From positions 806,001-870,000 of the forward strand of contig JADJXD010000001.1 in NCBI GenBank assembly GCA_016715985.1: a DNA stretch of 64,000 bases. The letters run 5' to 3'. Shown here in pieces: positions 9,551-18,668 of this stretch (positions are counted from its first letter, which is position 1; each line of letters begins with the position of its first letter). The translations under genes and the position numbers were made by a program. The notes under the pieces were generated by a model. It was not told the DNA's origin and did no database searches. It saw only the letters and a list, made by a program, of their open reading frames with translations. Origin of the DNA: Saprospiraceae bacterium (GTDB taxonomy: Bacteria; Bacteroidota; Bacteroidia; Chitinophagales; Saprospiraceae).

Positions 9551-10558
9551 TTAGCTGAACAATCCGTCATATCCGGATCCTTTTTCATCAGATCTGGTCT
9601 GAATAACGGGTGTTTTTAATTCAAGGATATCATCTGCTTTTTCTTTACCACCCAGAAGTAACAAAGTTGATTTTTGCTCATATTCTTCCAGCATTTTCAT
9701 TCCCTGCTCTTCAAATACACCATTCTGAAGGTCTATCGAGTTCATAAAATTAGCGGAAAGCTCCATGAAACGTTCCATCTCCCCAACTTTATTGGCTACA
9801 TCGTCTGCAATATGCTCCATTGCCATGTCAAAAATAGCTCTTTTATCAGCATCTCCTTTGATAATGCTCATCGCTGATTTCATGGCAGAATGGCTTGCTC
9901 TGATAGCTTTTCTTTCCTGCTCTTTCACTTTTACCTGATCAACAGTATCTTCCAGTAATATCTCGGAGTTGGAATACATTTTTGTTAATACTCTGTACAG
10001 TATAGACATCTTGGAGTGCAGTGCTGTATATTTCTCATTGCTCTCCTGCAATCTGGCTGCTTTACGGCTGGACAGTAACATGGCGCTTTCGTTGTTCAGT
10101 TCTTTTGCTTTTCGGGCAATAGCCATGTTATTATTAATTTCTTTATTATTCTCTTCCACAATAGTCACGAGTTTTCTCATCTGACCTCGCAGGTTGCTGA
10201 TCTGAGTACCCATCTTTTTGAGATTATCCTGCAGGTCACTGATATAATTTTTAAGAATTCCTATAGGATCTATCGTAACAAATACACCGGTTATCCATCG
10301 CATGACACTTTGATACATATAAGAAACCAATGTTCGCCATTTCGGATCAAGAACCATATAAATGATGATACCAAGGACCGCAAGTAAGGCAATAATTGCA
10401 AGGGTATTTGTCAGCATAGCCAATATAGCAGCACTGAATTTAAATAGTACAAAACCCAAGGCAGCCATAATCCCTACCAGAAACACGGCACCTGTTGTTC
10501 CCTCAGGTCGTTGCCAGAATGTTTTAGGTTTAAAACTTGTTTCAGGAAAATTACTCAT
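9551..10558 (-). CDS. Membrane-anchored coiled-coil protein, PspA/ESCRT-III-like
   Basis: 335 residues. After a short cytoplasmic start (MSNFPETSFKPK) there are two closely spaced hydrophobic helices at about 25-45 and 50-70. A long charged helical region (~105-290) with heptad character follows (LKNYISDLQDNLKKMG, NNEINNNMAIARKAKELN-like segments, KVKEQERKAIRASHSAMKSAM). The helical part resembles PspA/Vipp1-type membrane-remodelling proteins, but the N-terminal membrane hairpin is not typical of PspA, so this is a PspA-like call only. Its upstream neighbour (10639-11190) is another coiled-coil protein on the same strand 80 bp away, suggesting a two-component envelope complex. It ends at the hairpin at 9475-9514. 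Confidence 0.7.
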   Translation of the reverse strand: MSNFPETSFKPKTFWQRPEGTTGAVFLVGIMAALGFVLFKFSAAILAMLTNTLAIIALLAVLGIIIYMVLDPKWRTLVSYMYQSVMRWITGVFVTIDPIGILKNYISDLQDNLKKMGTQISNLRGQMRKLVTIVEENNKEINNNMAIARKAKELNNESAMLLSSRKAARLQESNEKYTALHSKMSILYRVLTKMYSNSEILLEDTVDQVKVKEQERKAIRASHSAMKSAMSIIKGDADKRAIFDMAMEHIADDVANKVGEMERFMELSANFMNSIDLQNGVFEEQGMKMLEEYEQKSTLLLLGGKEKADDILELKTPVIQTRSDEKGSGYDGLFS

Positions 10559-10638
10559 AATTATTTAGTTATGTATGTTGTTTTAATGATTCAAAAGTAC
10601 TAATTTTTACAAAAACTGTTTCATTTGTTATTGTGAAA

Positions 10639-11190
10639 TCACAAAAATTTGTCAAACAATAGGATATCTTCTTCAATTTCCTCATAAAGTGAATCAAAAG
10701 TAGATTTAAATCTGTCTCTGGTATCTACAATTTTCTGATTGACTAACTCTGTATTCCCTTCCAACTCAGTCATTTTTTGCTGAATGATGTCGTTCTCTTT
10801 ATTGAGTTGTTCTATCTTTCGGATATTTTCTTCTATCTTTTCCTTAAGCCTTTGAACCTCTACCTTTTTACCATCAATCTGTGTAGCAATCTGATATTTA
10901 AGGGCATTTGCAAAAGCTTCTTTTTCTTTCGTGAGCACGGATTTATAATGATTGGCAGACGCCATCAATTTAGCTTTGGTCAATCCCATCGTACTCGCAG
11001 TCAGAAATGCACTTTTAGCTGCTGTAGATGCTTCCATCCCAATTTGCTGTAATGATTGATATGATTGTTTAAATTTCAGATAGTCAAAATCCTGTGTCTG
11101 ATTTTCTTTGATAGCAATTAATAGTTTCATCAATACCTTTTCATCGAAGTCTGAATTGGATTTAAAAAGCTCTTTCAGGTTTATTACCAT
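10639..11190 (-). CDS. Cytosolic coiled-coil protein next to PspA-like gene
   Basis: 183 residues, family not recognised. There is no signal peptide or membrane segment. Residues ~1-75 are mixed helical (MVINLKELFKSNSDFDEK, then AASTAAKSAFLTAST-like Ala/Thr-rich helix). Residues ~80-165 form a strong coiled coil with dense Lys/Glu/Gln heptads (KKVEVQRLKEKIEENIRKIE). The end is acidic (EEIEEDILLFDKFL). It is transcribed just ahead of the membrane-anchored coiled-coil gene and probably works with it, but that rests only on adjacency. Confidence 0.7.
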   Translation of the reverse strand: MVINLKELFKSNSDFDEKVLMKLLIAIKENQTQDFDYLKFKQSYQSLQQIGMEASTAAKSAFLTASTMGLTKAKLMASANHYKSVLTKEKEAFANALKYQIATQIDGKKVEVQRLKEKIEENIRKIEQLNKENDIIQQKMTELEGNTELVNQKIVDTRDRFKSTFDSLYEEIEEDILLFDKFL

Positions 11191-11305
11191 TTGTTTTTTA
11201 TCACAAAATTATTTATTTCAATCTTAACTAAGCAAAATTTACCCCTAATCCTATAAAATATTCTACAAACATCAAAAATGGTTAATAGTTAGTTGCAGAT
11301 TTGAG

Positions 11306-11362
11306 GATGGAGTGATCGGTGATGGGGTGATCGGTGATGGAGTGATCTGTGATGGAGTGATC
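11306..11362. repeat. 15-bp minisatellite, about 3.8 units
   Basis: The units GATGGAGTGATCGGT (11306), GATGGGGTGATCGGT (11321), GATGGAGTGATCTGT (11336) and a partial copy (11351) run head to tail downstream of trmH. On the minus strand one frame reads as DHSIT repeats, but it has no gene-like features beyond that. Confidence 0.85.
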
Positions 11363-11437
11363 AAAGGAAGTCGGCTTTTTTTTGATGTTCCTTTTGTGCT
11401 TCCCAGCCAATAGGTATATCAAAAAAATGGGGGAACG

Positions 11438-11460
11438 GCTAATGGCTAATAGCCAATAGC
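11438..11460. repeat. Imperfect 23-nt palindrome downstream of trmH
   Basis: Two 11-nt arms with one mismatch (GCTAATGGCTA and TAGCCAATAGC) flank a single central base, 11 bp beyond the trmH stop codon. It may slow or end transcription of the guaA operon, although there is no clean T-run. It sits next to the 15-bp minisatellite. Confidence 0.55.
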
Positions 11461-11471
11461 TAATTAGTACC

Positions 11472-12107
11472 CTATATCCCATTACCTTTCACACTTTTTG
11501 GATTATGTTCAGCAAGATAAGTCTCAAAGAGTTGTTTATGTTCCGGATTCTCTGAATCAAAACCTGATTTATACAGACCTGCATTTATTCTTTGTCTGGA
11601 TGCTTCAAATAAAGTCACAGCACAGGCTACAGAAATATTGAGGCTTTGCACCATTCCGTATTGAGGTATTATAAAATTTCCATCTAATCTTTTCATCATA
11701 TCATCAGAGATGCCGGCATTTTCATTTCCAAAAACCAAAGCAACAGATTGTATCAGATCCAAATCATACAATGAAACCGAGTCAGTAGCTAGATGTGTTC
11801 CATACAGCATTTGATATCGCTTTCTGACATCCTGTACACAGACGTCGGTATTATCATAAAAATGAACTTTTACCCATTTTTTCGCCCCGGAAGCACTGTT
11901 GATTCCGACATACTGAACATCTTTGTTGCGGCTGGCTTCATTATAAAGAACAAATATTTCACTGATTCCGACCGAATCGCATGTTCGTAGGACAGCGCCG
12001 ATATTATGCGGGTCGTGTACATTCTCGAGAATGACTGTCAGATTGTTCTGTCGGGCAGAGATTACTTTCTTAAATTTTGCTTCCCGATCAGGGGTCAGAT
12101 ACACCAT
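11472..12107 (-). CDS. trmH: tRNA/rRNA 2'-O-methyltransferase, TrmH/SpoU family
   Basis: 211 residues, matching the TrmH length. It carries all three SPOUT motifs: motif 1 ENVHDPHNIGAVLRTCD with the conserved Asn and Arg, motif 2 VFGNENAGIS, and motif 3 IPQYGMVQSLNISVACA. These bind S-adenosylmethionine in the trefoil knot and place the catalytic Arg. The closest functional group is TrmH, which methylates G18 of tRNA. A 23S rRNA target cannot be excluded from sequence. It lies 4 bp after the stop of the periplasmic-binding lipoprotein gene, so it is the last gene of the guaA operon. Confidence 0.88.
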   Translation of the reverse strand: MVYLTPDREAKFKKVISARQNNLTVILENVHDPHNIGAVLRTCDSVGISEIFVLYNEASRNKDVQYVGINSASGAKKWVKVHFYDNTDVCVQDVRKRYQMLYGTHLATDSVSLYDLDLIQSVALVFGNENAGISDDMMKRLDGNFIIPQYGMVQSLNISVACAVTLFEASRQRINAGLYKSGFDSENPEHKQLFETYLAEHNPKSVKGNGI

Positions 12108-12111
12108 ACAA

Positions 12112-13527
12112 TCAGTTTATGCGTCTGAATTTTGAATTATTGAATTCAATGATATCCAAATATTTATTTTCAAGAAAATCAAACTTTTTCAGGTCTTCCG
12201 TTTCCGCATTTTCATCAGAGAAAGCTTTTTTGAATTCATAGGTTGTCTGAAGCATTGTTAATCTTTCATTTTCCAGGTAAAACTGAAAATTCTTACCATA
12301 CTTCCAAAGATTTCTTCCAATGTATAACATCATATCATACGCTTTCACTGCATCAGGCAGGGCAATCTCTCCAAACATATCCAAAAACTTTCTTCGGAAC
12401 TCCCGAACATTACTCTGAGTATCATCGACAAAATCAGACATCACAATCCGCATATTCAGACTGTTGTAATGATCAAATTCAATTCTGTCGCTCTCAAGCA
12501 TAACCGGCATTCCATATAAGATAAGATGTCTGTTACTCTTTTCTACTGCAAGCCTTCGTACACAGGAATAAATAAATGCTTCGTCATTAAACGAATAATT
12601 AGGTATAATAACTGCCTTAATTTTGGGGTTCTGCAGTAATCTGTAAAAAGCAGAAACTCCGCCATTCAAGCTATCATTGGTAACATAATAATTATGATAA
12701 AAACCTTCACCTGATTTACCTAATTTGCTGACCGCTGCATCCTGAAAGTACTTTAACCAGGCATTATAATCCTTATTATTCCTCCCGATAATGGCAACTT
12801 CATTTGTATGAAATTGTGAAGTAGTATGTTCTGCAATTTTCAGAAAATGTTCTTTCAGATTGGGTTTGACTTGTATATAATATGGGTTTGCAACTGCTAT
12901 TTTTGTACTTGTCTGCCAGGGTGAAACGACAGGGATCTGAAGTTCTTTCGCCTTTTCAGCTACCCATCTGACATCATCCCTTTCAAACGGACCGATAATG
13001 AGATCTGTTTTTAGATCAACAATATTATCTAAGGCATCCTTCATGTTAAAATTTCCTTCTTCCGTATCTATTACATTAATATTCAGCCGGATTCCTTCAT
13101 TGTTTAGGACATCCAAAGCAACAAGCATCCCCGCATAAAAATGAACAAATCTGGATGTAGCCGCCTGGCTGACATTCATCCCGTCAGAATTTAAAGGTAT
13201 GAGTACCTTTATTTGATATTCAGATTTTAAATCAATCTTGTCTGTGATTACAGGTGATTTTTTTTCTTTAGTAGTTATAGGCATGGTCTTATCGTCATCT
13301 GTCCAACGGATCGTATCCATAGGTGTTAAATCTTTCCCTTTGATCTTACCCGGTATGGTATCCTTTTTAGCAGCCCTATCTGCTTTTACAATTTGAACAT
13401 TACCTTTTTTTGAATTATCCGCCAATGGCTTTGTGCCACTGCAGGAATACACATGGAGCAATAATAAAACAAAGACCAGAATTTTATTCCCACTCGATAG
13501 TGGCAGGTGGCTTCGTGCTGATATCAT
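12112..13527 (-). CDS. Lipoprotein with type 1 periplasmic-binding fold
   Basis: 471 residues. A hydrophobic segment ends HVYSC, with Cys29 as the expected lipidation site. A low-complexity Lys/Asp/Thr linker (~30-105) follows. Residues ~106-400 look like a periplasmic binding protein type 1 (branched-chain amino-acid receptor class): YQIKVLIPLNSDG, FYAGMLVALDVLNNEGI, LIIGPFERDDVRWVAEKAK and IPVVSPWQTSTKI. No permease genes are nearby, so it may have an envelope role, like LpoA-type proteins, rather than transport. The only ATG (13527) lies inside the end of guaA, giving a 44-bp overlap and probable translational coupling. trmH follows 4 bp after its stop. Confidence 0.8.
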   Translation of the reverse strand: MISARSHLPLSSGNKILVFVLLLLHVYSCSGTKPLADNSKKGNVQIVKADRAAKKDTIPGKIKGKDLTPMDTIRWTDDDKTMPITTKEKKSPVITDKIDLKSEYQIKVLIPLNSDGMNVSQAATSRFVHFYAGMLVALDVLNNEGIRLNINVIDTEEGNFNMKDALDNIVDLKTDLIIGPFERDDVRWVAEKAKELQIPVVSPWQTSTKIAVANPYYIQVKPNLKEHFLKIAEHTTSQFHTNEVAIIGRNNKDYNAWLKYFQDAAVSKLGKSGEGFYHNYYVTNDSLNGGVSAFYRLLQNPKIKAVIIPNYSFNDEAFIYSCVRRLAVEKSNRHLILYGMPVMLESDRIEFDHYNSLNMRIVMSDFVDDTQSNVREFRRKFLDMFGEIALPDAVKAYDMMLYIGRNLWKYGKNFQFYLENERLTMLQTTYEFKKAFSDENAETEDLKKFDFLENKYLDIIEFNNSKFRRIN

Positions 13528-15016
13528 ATACTACTCTGTTTATTCCTTTTACCTGATTAATTATTTCACTTGAGATTGTTGCCAGAACTTCATAAGGCAA
13601 CTTACTCCATTCAGCGGTCATACCATCTACAGAATTGACACATCTTAATGCTATCGTAAACTCATATGTTCGTTCGTCTCCCATGACTCCAACGGACTGT
13701 ACCGGCAATAATATTGCTCCGGCCTGCCAGACTTTATTATAAAGATCATGTTTTTTTAAATTCTGTATATAAATATAGTCCGCTTCCTGACAAAGCCGAA
13801 CCTTTTCAGGAGTAACTTCACCTAAAATTCTGATACCCAAGCCGGGACCGGGAAAAGGGTGTCTCCCGATCAATGAAGACGAAATCCCCAACTCCAGCCC
13901 TACTTTTCTGACTTCATCTTTAAACAACATTCTGAGTGGTTCTACGAGCTTGAGATGCAATAAATCTGGCAATCCGCCTACATTATGATGAGATTTTATA
14001 GTAACAGAAGGTCCATGGACGGATACAGACTCAATGACATCCGGATAGATTGTTCCCTGGCCCAGCCATTTTATCTCCGGGACCTTCATAGCTTCTTCCT
14101 GGAATACTTCAATAAATACCCTCCCTATTATTTTTCGTTTACCTTCAGGATCAGAAACTCCTCCTAATTCAGACAAAAATCTATCAGCAGCTCTTACGCC
14201 TCTTATGTTTAGTCCCATCCCTTTGTAGGACTCTAAAACTTCTTCAAACTCATTTTTCCTGAGCAAACCATTATCCATAAATATACAATGCAACCTGTCT
14301 CCTATGGCACGATGGATAAGTGTGGCTGCTACGGTGCTGTCCACTCCACCTGATAATCCCATCAGGACATGTTCGTCTCCGATTTTATCTTTCAGTTCTT
14401 TCACCGTTTCCTGAATCATTGACAGTGGAGTCCAGTCACATACGCATCCCGCAACATGATGGATAAAATTATACAATATTTCTTTACCCTGAACACTATG
14501 AGTGACTTCCGGATGAAACTGAAGGCAATAAACGGGCTTTGCGTATTGGTTTTCTTTAGATTTATATGCGGCTACGGGAATATCTTCTGTATGTGCTATT
14601 ATTGCATAATCATCACTCAATTGAACTACTGAATCTCCGTGAGACATCCAGACCTGCGAACTTCGATCCACTCCTGTAAAAATGATATCATCATGACAAT
14701 ATAAGGTGGCTTTGCCATATTCTCTTATCTCCGACTTTAGTACTTTCCCACCTGTTTGATATGCTATCAGCTGCGCACCATAACAAATACCCAGTGTGGG
14801 ATACTTTCCAATAAATGAAGCCGTATCAAGATACAGTGCATTTGAATCCAAAACGGAAAAAGGACTTCCGGACAGAATTACAGCCTTTACATTCTTATCA
14901 GATGGAAATTTATTGTATGGATATATCTCACAATAGACGCTCAACTCTCTTAATCTTCTGGCAATGAGTTGAGTATATTGAGAACCAAAATCAAGGATTA
15001 CTACCAATTCTTTCAT
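13484..15016 (-). CDS. guaA: GMP synthase (glutamine-hydrolysing)
   Basis: 510 residues, full length. It converts XMP to GMP using glutamine and ATP, the last step of guanine nucleotide synthesis. The N-terminal class I glutaminase has FGSQYTQLIARR, the catalytic Cys78 in GICYGAQL, and FHPEVTH. The ATP-pyrophosphatase domain has the loop GLSGGVDSTVAATLI near residue 220. The dimerisation domain ends TKPPATIEWE, which is characteristic of GuaA. A TATCTTTG box (15022-15029) lies so close to the ATG that the transcript could have almost no leader. It is first in a guaA, lipoprotein, trmH operon. Confidence 0.97.
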   Translation of the reverse strand: MKELVVILDFGSQYTQLIARRLRELSVYCEIYPYNKFPSDKNVKAVILSGSPFSVLDSNALYLDTASFIGKYPTLGICYGAQLIAYQTGGKVLKSEIREYGKATLYCHDDIIFTGVDRSSQVWMSHGDSVVQLSDDYAIIAHTEDIPVAAYKSKENQYAKPVYCLQFHPEVTHSVQGKEILYNFIHHVAGCVCDWTPLSMIQETVKELKDKIGDEHVLMGLSGGVDSTVAATLIHRAIGDRLHCIFMDNGLLRKNEFEEVLESYKGMGLNIRGVRAADRFLSELGGVSDPEGKRKIIGRVFIEVFQEEAMKVPEIKWLGQGTIYPDVIESVSVHGPSVTIKSHHNVGGLPDLLHLKLVEPLRMLFKDEVRKVGLELGISSSLIGRHPFPGPGLGIRILGEVTPEKVRLCQEADYIYIQNLKKHDLYNKVWQAGAILLPVQSVGVMGDERTYEFTIALRCVNSVDGMTAEWSKLPYEVLATISSEIINQVKGINRVVYDISTKPPATIEWE

Positions 15017-15021
15017 GGTTG

Positions 15022-15029
15022 CAAAGATA
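15022..15029 (-). promoter_or_regulatory. Candidate -7 box of the guaA promoter
   Basis: TATCTTTG matches the Bacteroidota -7 consensus TAnnTTTG and ends five bases before the guaA ATG. Transcription would begin at or next to the start codon. No clear TTG is present at -33, so this is tentative. Confidence 0.35.
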
Positions 15030-15226
15030 TAATGTTAATGATAAACATTAAGTATATCCTGTATTTTTTTAAATATGTTTTTGAAATGGTAGAACGATAA
15101 TTTTACAAACAATAAAAAATCATCTAATCCTGATAAAAAATTGTAAATAGGCCAAATCTTTTAGTCATACCAATTGGGACTAAAACATTAGAGAATACTC
15201 ACCTTTGCCCTAAGTTACATGTGTAC

Positions 15227-15799
15227 TTATTCAACAAAGTTAATTCTGACAGAATTTTCGTTGTAAACTCCCATCAGTCTGTTCGTTCGGATTCTTTGAG
15301 ATGAGATACCTTTCAGTTTCAGGTAGGATTTAATAGAACTGACTCTGTTTTGGTGCAACTGATCACTATCATACTCTGAAAAATCTGAAATAAGTACACT
15401 TCGTTCAGGATTGGATTCAAGAACTTTTAAGATCTGATCCAACTGAGCAATACCATCTTTGCGCAGAACGGCAAATCCGGGATCAAAATATACTTCGTGA
15501 TAAATGGATGACACTACAGCGTAACCAGTTCTCTCTTCAGCCGGAGCGGGGGCAGGAATTTCAGCCACAACAACAGTTTCAGAAAGGTTCAAATCATATT
15601 TCACCAATCTGAATCCACTGAGAAAGTTTGGTTCTTTTGCAATGATTTTATTTACTTCACCTGCGGAAGTTATCTCTGCAAGTACTGGATCGGTATTGTA
15701 CAGTATTACTGCCTGTTTTGTATTCTGAGCGGCTAAATTAAAACCGCAAAGAATGATTGTCAGGAGTAACACAAATTTGGGGGAATTTGTGTTGTTCAT
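15227..15799 (-). CDS. Exported protein with divergent OmpA-like C-terminus
   Basis: 190 residues from ATG at 15799. The outer ATG at 15838 would overlap nusB by 11 bp and place extra residues ahead of the signal peptide (MNNTNSPKFVLLLTIILCGF, ending LAA-QNTK). Residues ~60-100 are beta-like with a Pro/Ala run (EIPAPAPAEE). The last ~80 residues follow an OmpA-like pattern (VYFDPGFAVLRKDGIAQLDQ, QNRVSSIKSYLKLKGIS) but lack the canonical TDxxG segment, so peptidoglycan binding is doubtful. It lies 28 bp after nusB on the same strand. The assignment is fold-level only. Confidence 0.65.
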   Translation of the reverse strand: MNNTNSPKFVLLLTIILCGFNLAAQNTKQAVILYNTDPVLAEITSAGEVNKIIAKEPNFLSGFRLVKYDLNLSETVVVAEIPAPAPAEERTGYAVVSSIYHEVYFDPGFAVLRKDGIAQLDQILKVLESNPERSVLISDFSEYDSDQLHQNRVSSIKSYLKLKGISSQRIRTNRLMGVYNENSVRINFVE

Positions 15800-15827
15800 G
15801 GTTATGATATTTAAAATATTAAAGATT

Positions 15828-16766
15828 CTATTCGTCAAGTAAACCTCTACCCTCTTTCACTATTTTACCTTGCTGCAATAATTGTTCCAGAAGTTTATCA
15901 AGGATACCATTGATAAATTCTTTGCTTTTGGCAGTACTGTAATTTTTAGCTACTTCGACATACTCATTGATGGTCACTTTGGCAGGTATGGTAGGACAAT
16001 AACAAAATTCACAAATAGCCATCTTCAACATAATCATGTCCAAAACCGCCACCCTGTCTGCATCCCAGTTCTTTAACACCGGCTCTATCAAATCTAATAA
16101 CGCTTTATCCTCCTGAAATGTTTTGATAAATAAAAATTCTCCGTAATCTTTAGTTGTCTCTTTATCGGGGTAATGAGCCAGATAAAATTTTTCTTCCTCC
16201 GCAGGTAATTCTTTTAAAACTTTTTTAATTGCACCAATAATTAATGATTTATCGTCTTCCCAATTGGCGTAATTATCTTCCAGAATTTCATTATATAATT
16301 CGTTCTTACGACAAAACCTGAATAAGTCCAAAAGCAATTCAAGATTTTCATCATGGGTCGTATCATTTATCAAAAAATGTATATATGACTCTTCTTTAGC
16401 AAATTCGTAATAAATTGTTTTATAATGGTCTCTATCAGATTTGGAAGAAAATTTATAGCTTTCAAATTTAGCTGTCAGGGCTTTGTTTTTCACAATGTCC
16501 TGAATCATTACATTATCCCAAAGTTTTGCGGTAAATTTTTTGTCGATTTCAGTAGGAAGGTGCTTCGCTTTTCTTTTCTCTTTATCCTCGGTAGAAACTT
16601 TTGCTATTTGGGTAATATTATAGATGTTGAAAAGAAACAGTTCATAACTTTCATCTATATTTTTCCAATATTGCTTTAAGGCCTGTTCGTAGTTTAGAGA
16701 TTCATCTCTGCTTACCGTGTACAACAATTGCATTACTTTAACCCGTACACTTCTTCTGCTTAACAT
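15828..16766 (-). CDS. nusB: Transcription antitermination factor NusB
   Basis: 312 residues. It starts MLSRRSVRVKVMQLLYTV, the usual opening of the long NusB form found in Bacteroidota. The C-terminal ~150 residues hold the NusB helical domain: VLKNWDADRVAVLDMIMLKMAI, PAKVTINEYVEVAKNYS and SKEFINGILDKLLEQL. NusB binds boxA RNA together with S10 and supports antitermination on rRNA operons. The N-terminal extension (~1-160) is a lineage feature of unknown purpose. A possible promoter lies at 16817-16848. Confidence 0.92.
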   Translation of the reverse strand: MLSRRSVRVKVMQLLYTVSRDESLNYEQALKQYWKNIDESYELFLFNIYNITQIAKVSTEDKEKRKAKHLPTEIDKKFTAKLWDNVMIQDIVKNKALTAKFESYKFSSKSDRDHYKTIYYEFAKEESYIHFLINDTTHDENLELLLDLFRFCRKNELYNEILEDNYANWEDDKSLIIGAIKKVLKELPAEEEKFYLAHYPDKETTKDYGEFLFIKTFQEDKALLDLIEPVLKNWDADRVAVLDMIMLKMAICEFCYCPTIPAKVTINEYVEVAKNYSTAKSKEFINGILDKLLEQLLQQGKIVKEGRGLLDE

Positions 16767-16816
16767 TGTTTCAAATTTCTTTTAAATTGAAAAATCTGTT
16801 CAACTCATTTAAATCA

Positions 16817-16848
16817 CAAAGGAAACTAAAAAAATTGAATCAGACCAA
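16817..16848 (-). promoter_or_regulatory. Candidate nusB promoter
   Basis: On the minus strand TTG is followed after 21 bp by TTCCTTTG, one base from the TAnnTTTG consensus. It lies about 50 bp upstream of the nusB ATG. Confidence 0.4.
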
Positions 16849-16983
16849 CTATATTACAAATTATTAATATTTGTTTTTAACAGTTTTATAGCTTTGATAT
16901 CTATTTCATTAAAAAAAGACGATAAAAGAAACTAAAACTGAGAAAAGCTACAATCATTCTAACTATACAACCATTACTTCAGA

Positions 16984-18474
16984 CTATTTCAAAGAATACC
17001 TTTCTTTCACTTTTTCAAAATCGGGTAATTTTTTATAATGCCACTTTTCGAGAATTACTCCATTCTTCCAGAGTAGAATCCCCGGATTGGATCTTGAAAT
17101 AGTTTTTAGCAATTTCTCATCGGCAGTGTAGTATGCTATCCCGAGTCCTATCTGTTCCTCCAGTGTCTTTACTTTTGCCGCATCCACACCGCTCATTACA
17201 TATGTAACTTCTACTCCGGCGACTTTCGCTTTATCCGTAAAATTTTTAATATCAGTCTGTAAAATATTCATAAAATTTTTATCCCACTCTATGTTATATG
17301 TTCTCTCTTCTCTTTCCTGAACTTCCTTCAATACTTTTTCTATTCTGACCGAATCCTTAAATCCTGCAACATTAATTGTATCTGATGTAAAGATTGAGTC
17401 CGTCACCATCTGCATAACGGGTATTGCTTTATAAGGTGCTTTCCCGCTCAACAGCATCAAAACAAAATTTTCACTTTTCAGAAAAATATCTTCTTTATCA
17501 TTTCCATCAAAATCGACAATGGAAAATTCCGAAATTTTAGTTGGTTTAATGGTAGGTTCTGTTTTTATCTGTTCGGCATCCCATTCCTCTTTCGGATAAG
17601 ATTCGTACTCTTTCAGATATTGATTATATTCAATTTCCTTGACTTCACCTGTGGATTTGTTTGTTAATTTATATGAAGTTACTTTTACAGCCGCCATAGC
17701 TGCCGATTCCTGCGCTTTAATCTCAGCTATATTTGCTCCCTTTTTAAATGGTCTGAAGTCGATGTGTGGTTCGTCCCAGTAGAAATTATACAAACTATAG
17801 AAAATCAAAAACAAAGTGGAAACTCCTAAAATAATATTCCTCAGTTTTACAGTAAATAACTGGTGCATTTTGGAATAGTTAAATATAAAATAAAACGATG
17901 GAATGAGTAAAACCAAATCTTTGTAGAATGAAATCCGTGGCTCTAATTTTATAAAATCACCAAAACATCCGCAATCTGTAACTCGCATATTGGTCACTTT
18001 GTAAGGCCCCCAGTCACTGAATTGGAAAAAATTTGTTCCGCCCGGAACATATCCTGTCAGAAATGTGAATCCTGTCAGACCTGTGAAAAACAAAACCAAC
18101 AGCAGGAAAGCCCATGAAGTAATTTTTGGGTACGCTCCCATAATCAACATCAATCCCAAAACTATCTCAAAAATAATCATCACAATACCAAAAAGAAGTG
18201 AATACTGAGAAAGTAAAGGAAATAGCGGAGCTAAAAAATCAAAGGATGTACCTGCAAAGGTCGTATAAAATTCAGCAAAATAATCTTCCATCTTGATAGC
18301 TGTTCCCATCGGATCAACGGCTTTGACCCACCCGGAAAAAATAAACAGTATTCCTGAAAAATTCTGGAGAAAACTCATTACCCAGGACTTATGAATTTTC
18401 CATATAAAACCCATGGCCAATGTAACGATCAAAGCAACTATTGCAATATTCAGTACCAGTGTATATATCGTCAT
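16984..18474 (-). CDS. DoxX-family membrane protein with C-terminal thioredoxin-like domain
   Basis: 496 residues. It begins with an additional helix (1-25) and then a DoxX-type bundle of four to five helices (~30-240): LQNFSGILFIFSGWVKAVDP, IFEIVLGLMLIMGAYPK, LLLVLFFTGLTGFTFLTG. A conserved CGCFGDF sits between helices. The C-terminal half (~250-496) is soluble and resembles the thioredoxin-like tail of the BT_3928 group: FVLMLLSGKAPYKAIPVMQM, VEVTYVMSGVDAAKVKTLE, NPGILLWKNGVILEKW. No CxxC is present in that tail. DoxX proteins have been tied to quinone or thiol redox processes; the exact role is unknown. Two TAnnTTTG boxes upstream (18564-18571, 18604-18611) could start its transcript. Confidence 0.85.
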   Translation of the reverse strand: MTIYTLVLNIAIVALIVTLAMGFIWKIHKSWVMSFLQNFSGILFIFSGWVKAVDPMGTAIKMEDYFAEFYTTFAGTSFDFLAPLFPLLSQYSLLFGIVMIIFEIVLGLMLIMGAYPKITSWAFLLLVLFFTGLTGFTFLTGYVPGGTNFFQFSDWGPYKVTNMRVTDCGCFGDFIKLEPRISFYKDLVLLIPSFYFIFNYSKMHQLFTVKLRNIILGVSTLFLIFYSLYNFYWDEPHIDFRPFKKGANIAEIKAQESAAMAAVKVTSYKLTNKSTGEVKEIEYNQYLKEYESYPKEEWDAEQIKTEPTIKPTKISEFSIVDFDGNDKEDIFLKSENFVLMLLSGKAPYKAIPVMQMVTDSIFTSDTINVAGFKDSVRIEKVLKEVQEREERTYNIEWDKNFMNILQTDIKNFTDKAKVAGVEVTYVMSGVDAAKVKTLEEQIGLGIAYYTADEKLLKTISRSNPGILLWKNGVILEKWHYKKLPDFEKVKERYSLK

Positions 18475-18668
18475 ATTATTTCTTAATTTAAATTTTGAAT
18501 TTCACGTGTTCGTTCCCGGAAATCAATTGAATATATCTTATTTTTATATAATGTCGGAGAGCACAAAAGTAATATTTATTTACTTCTTCCTAAAATTAAA
18601 GTGCAAATATACTGATATATATATTTAAAATTTTGTAATAAATGCTAATCTAATGTTAACTTTGATGA

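Noticed and set aside
11282..11482. Minus-strand 66-codon frame with DHSIT repeats
   Set aside because: The repeats come from the 15-bp minisatellite, and the frame overlaps the end of trmH. There are no gene-like features beyond that.
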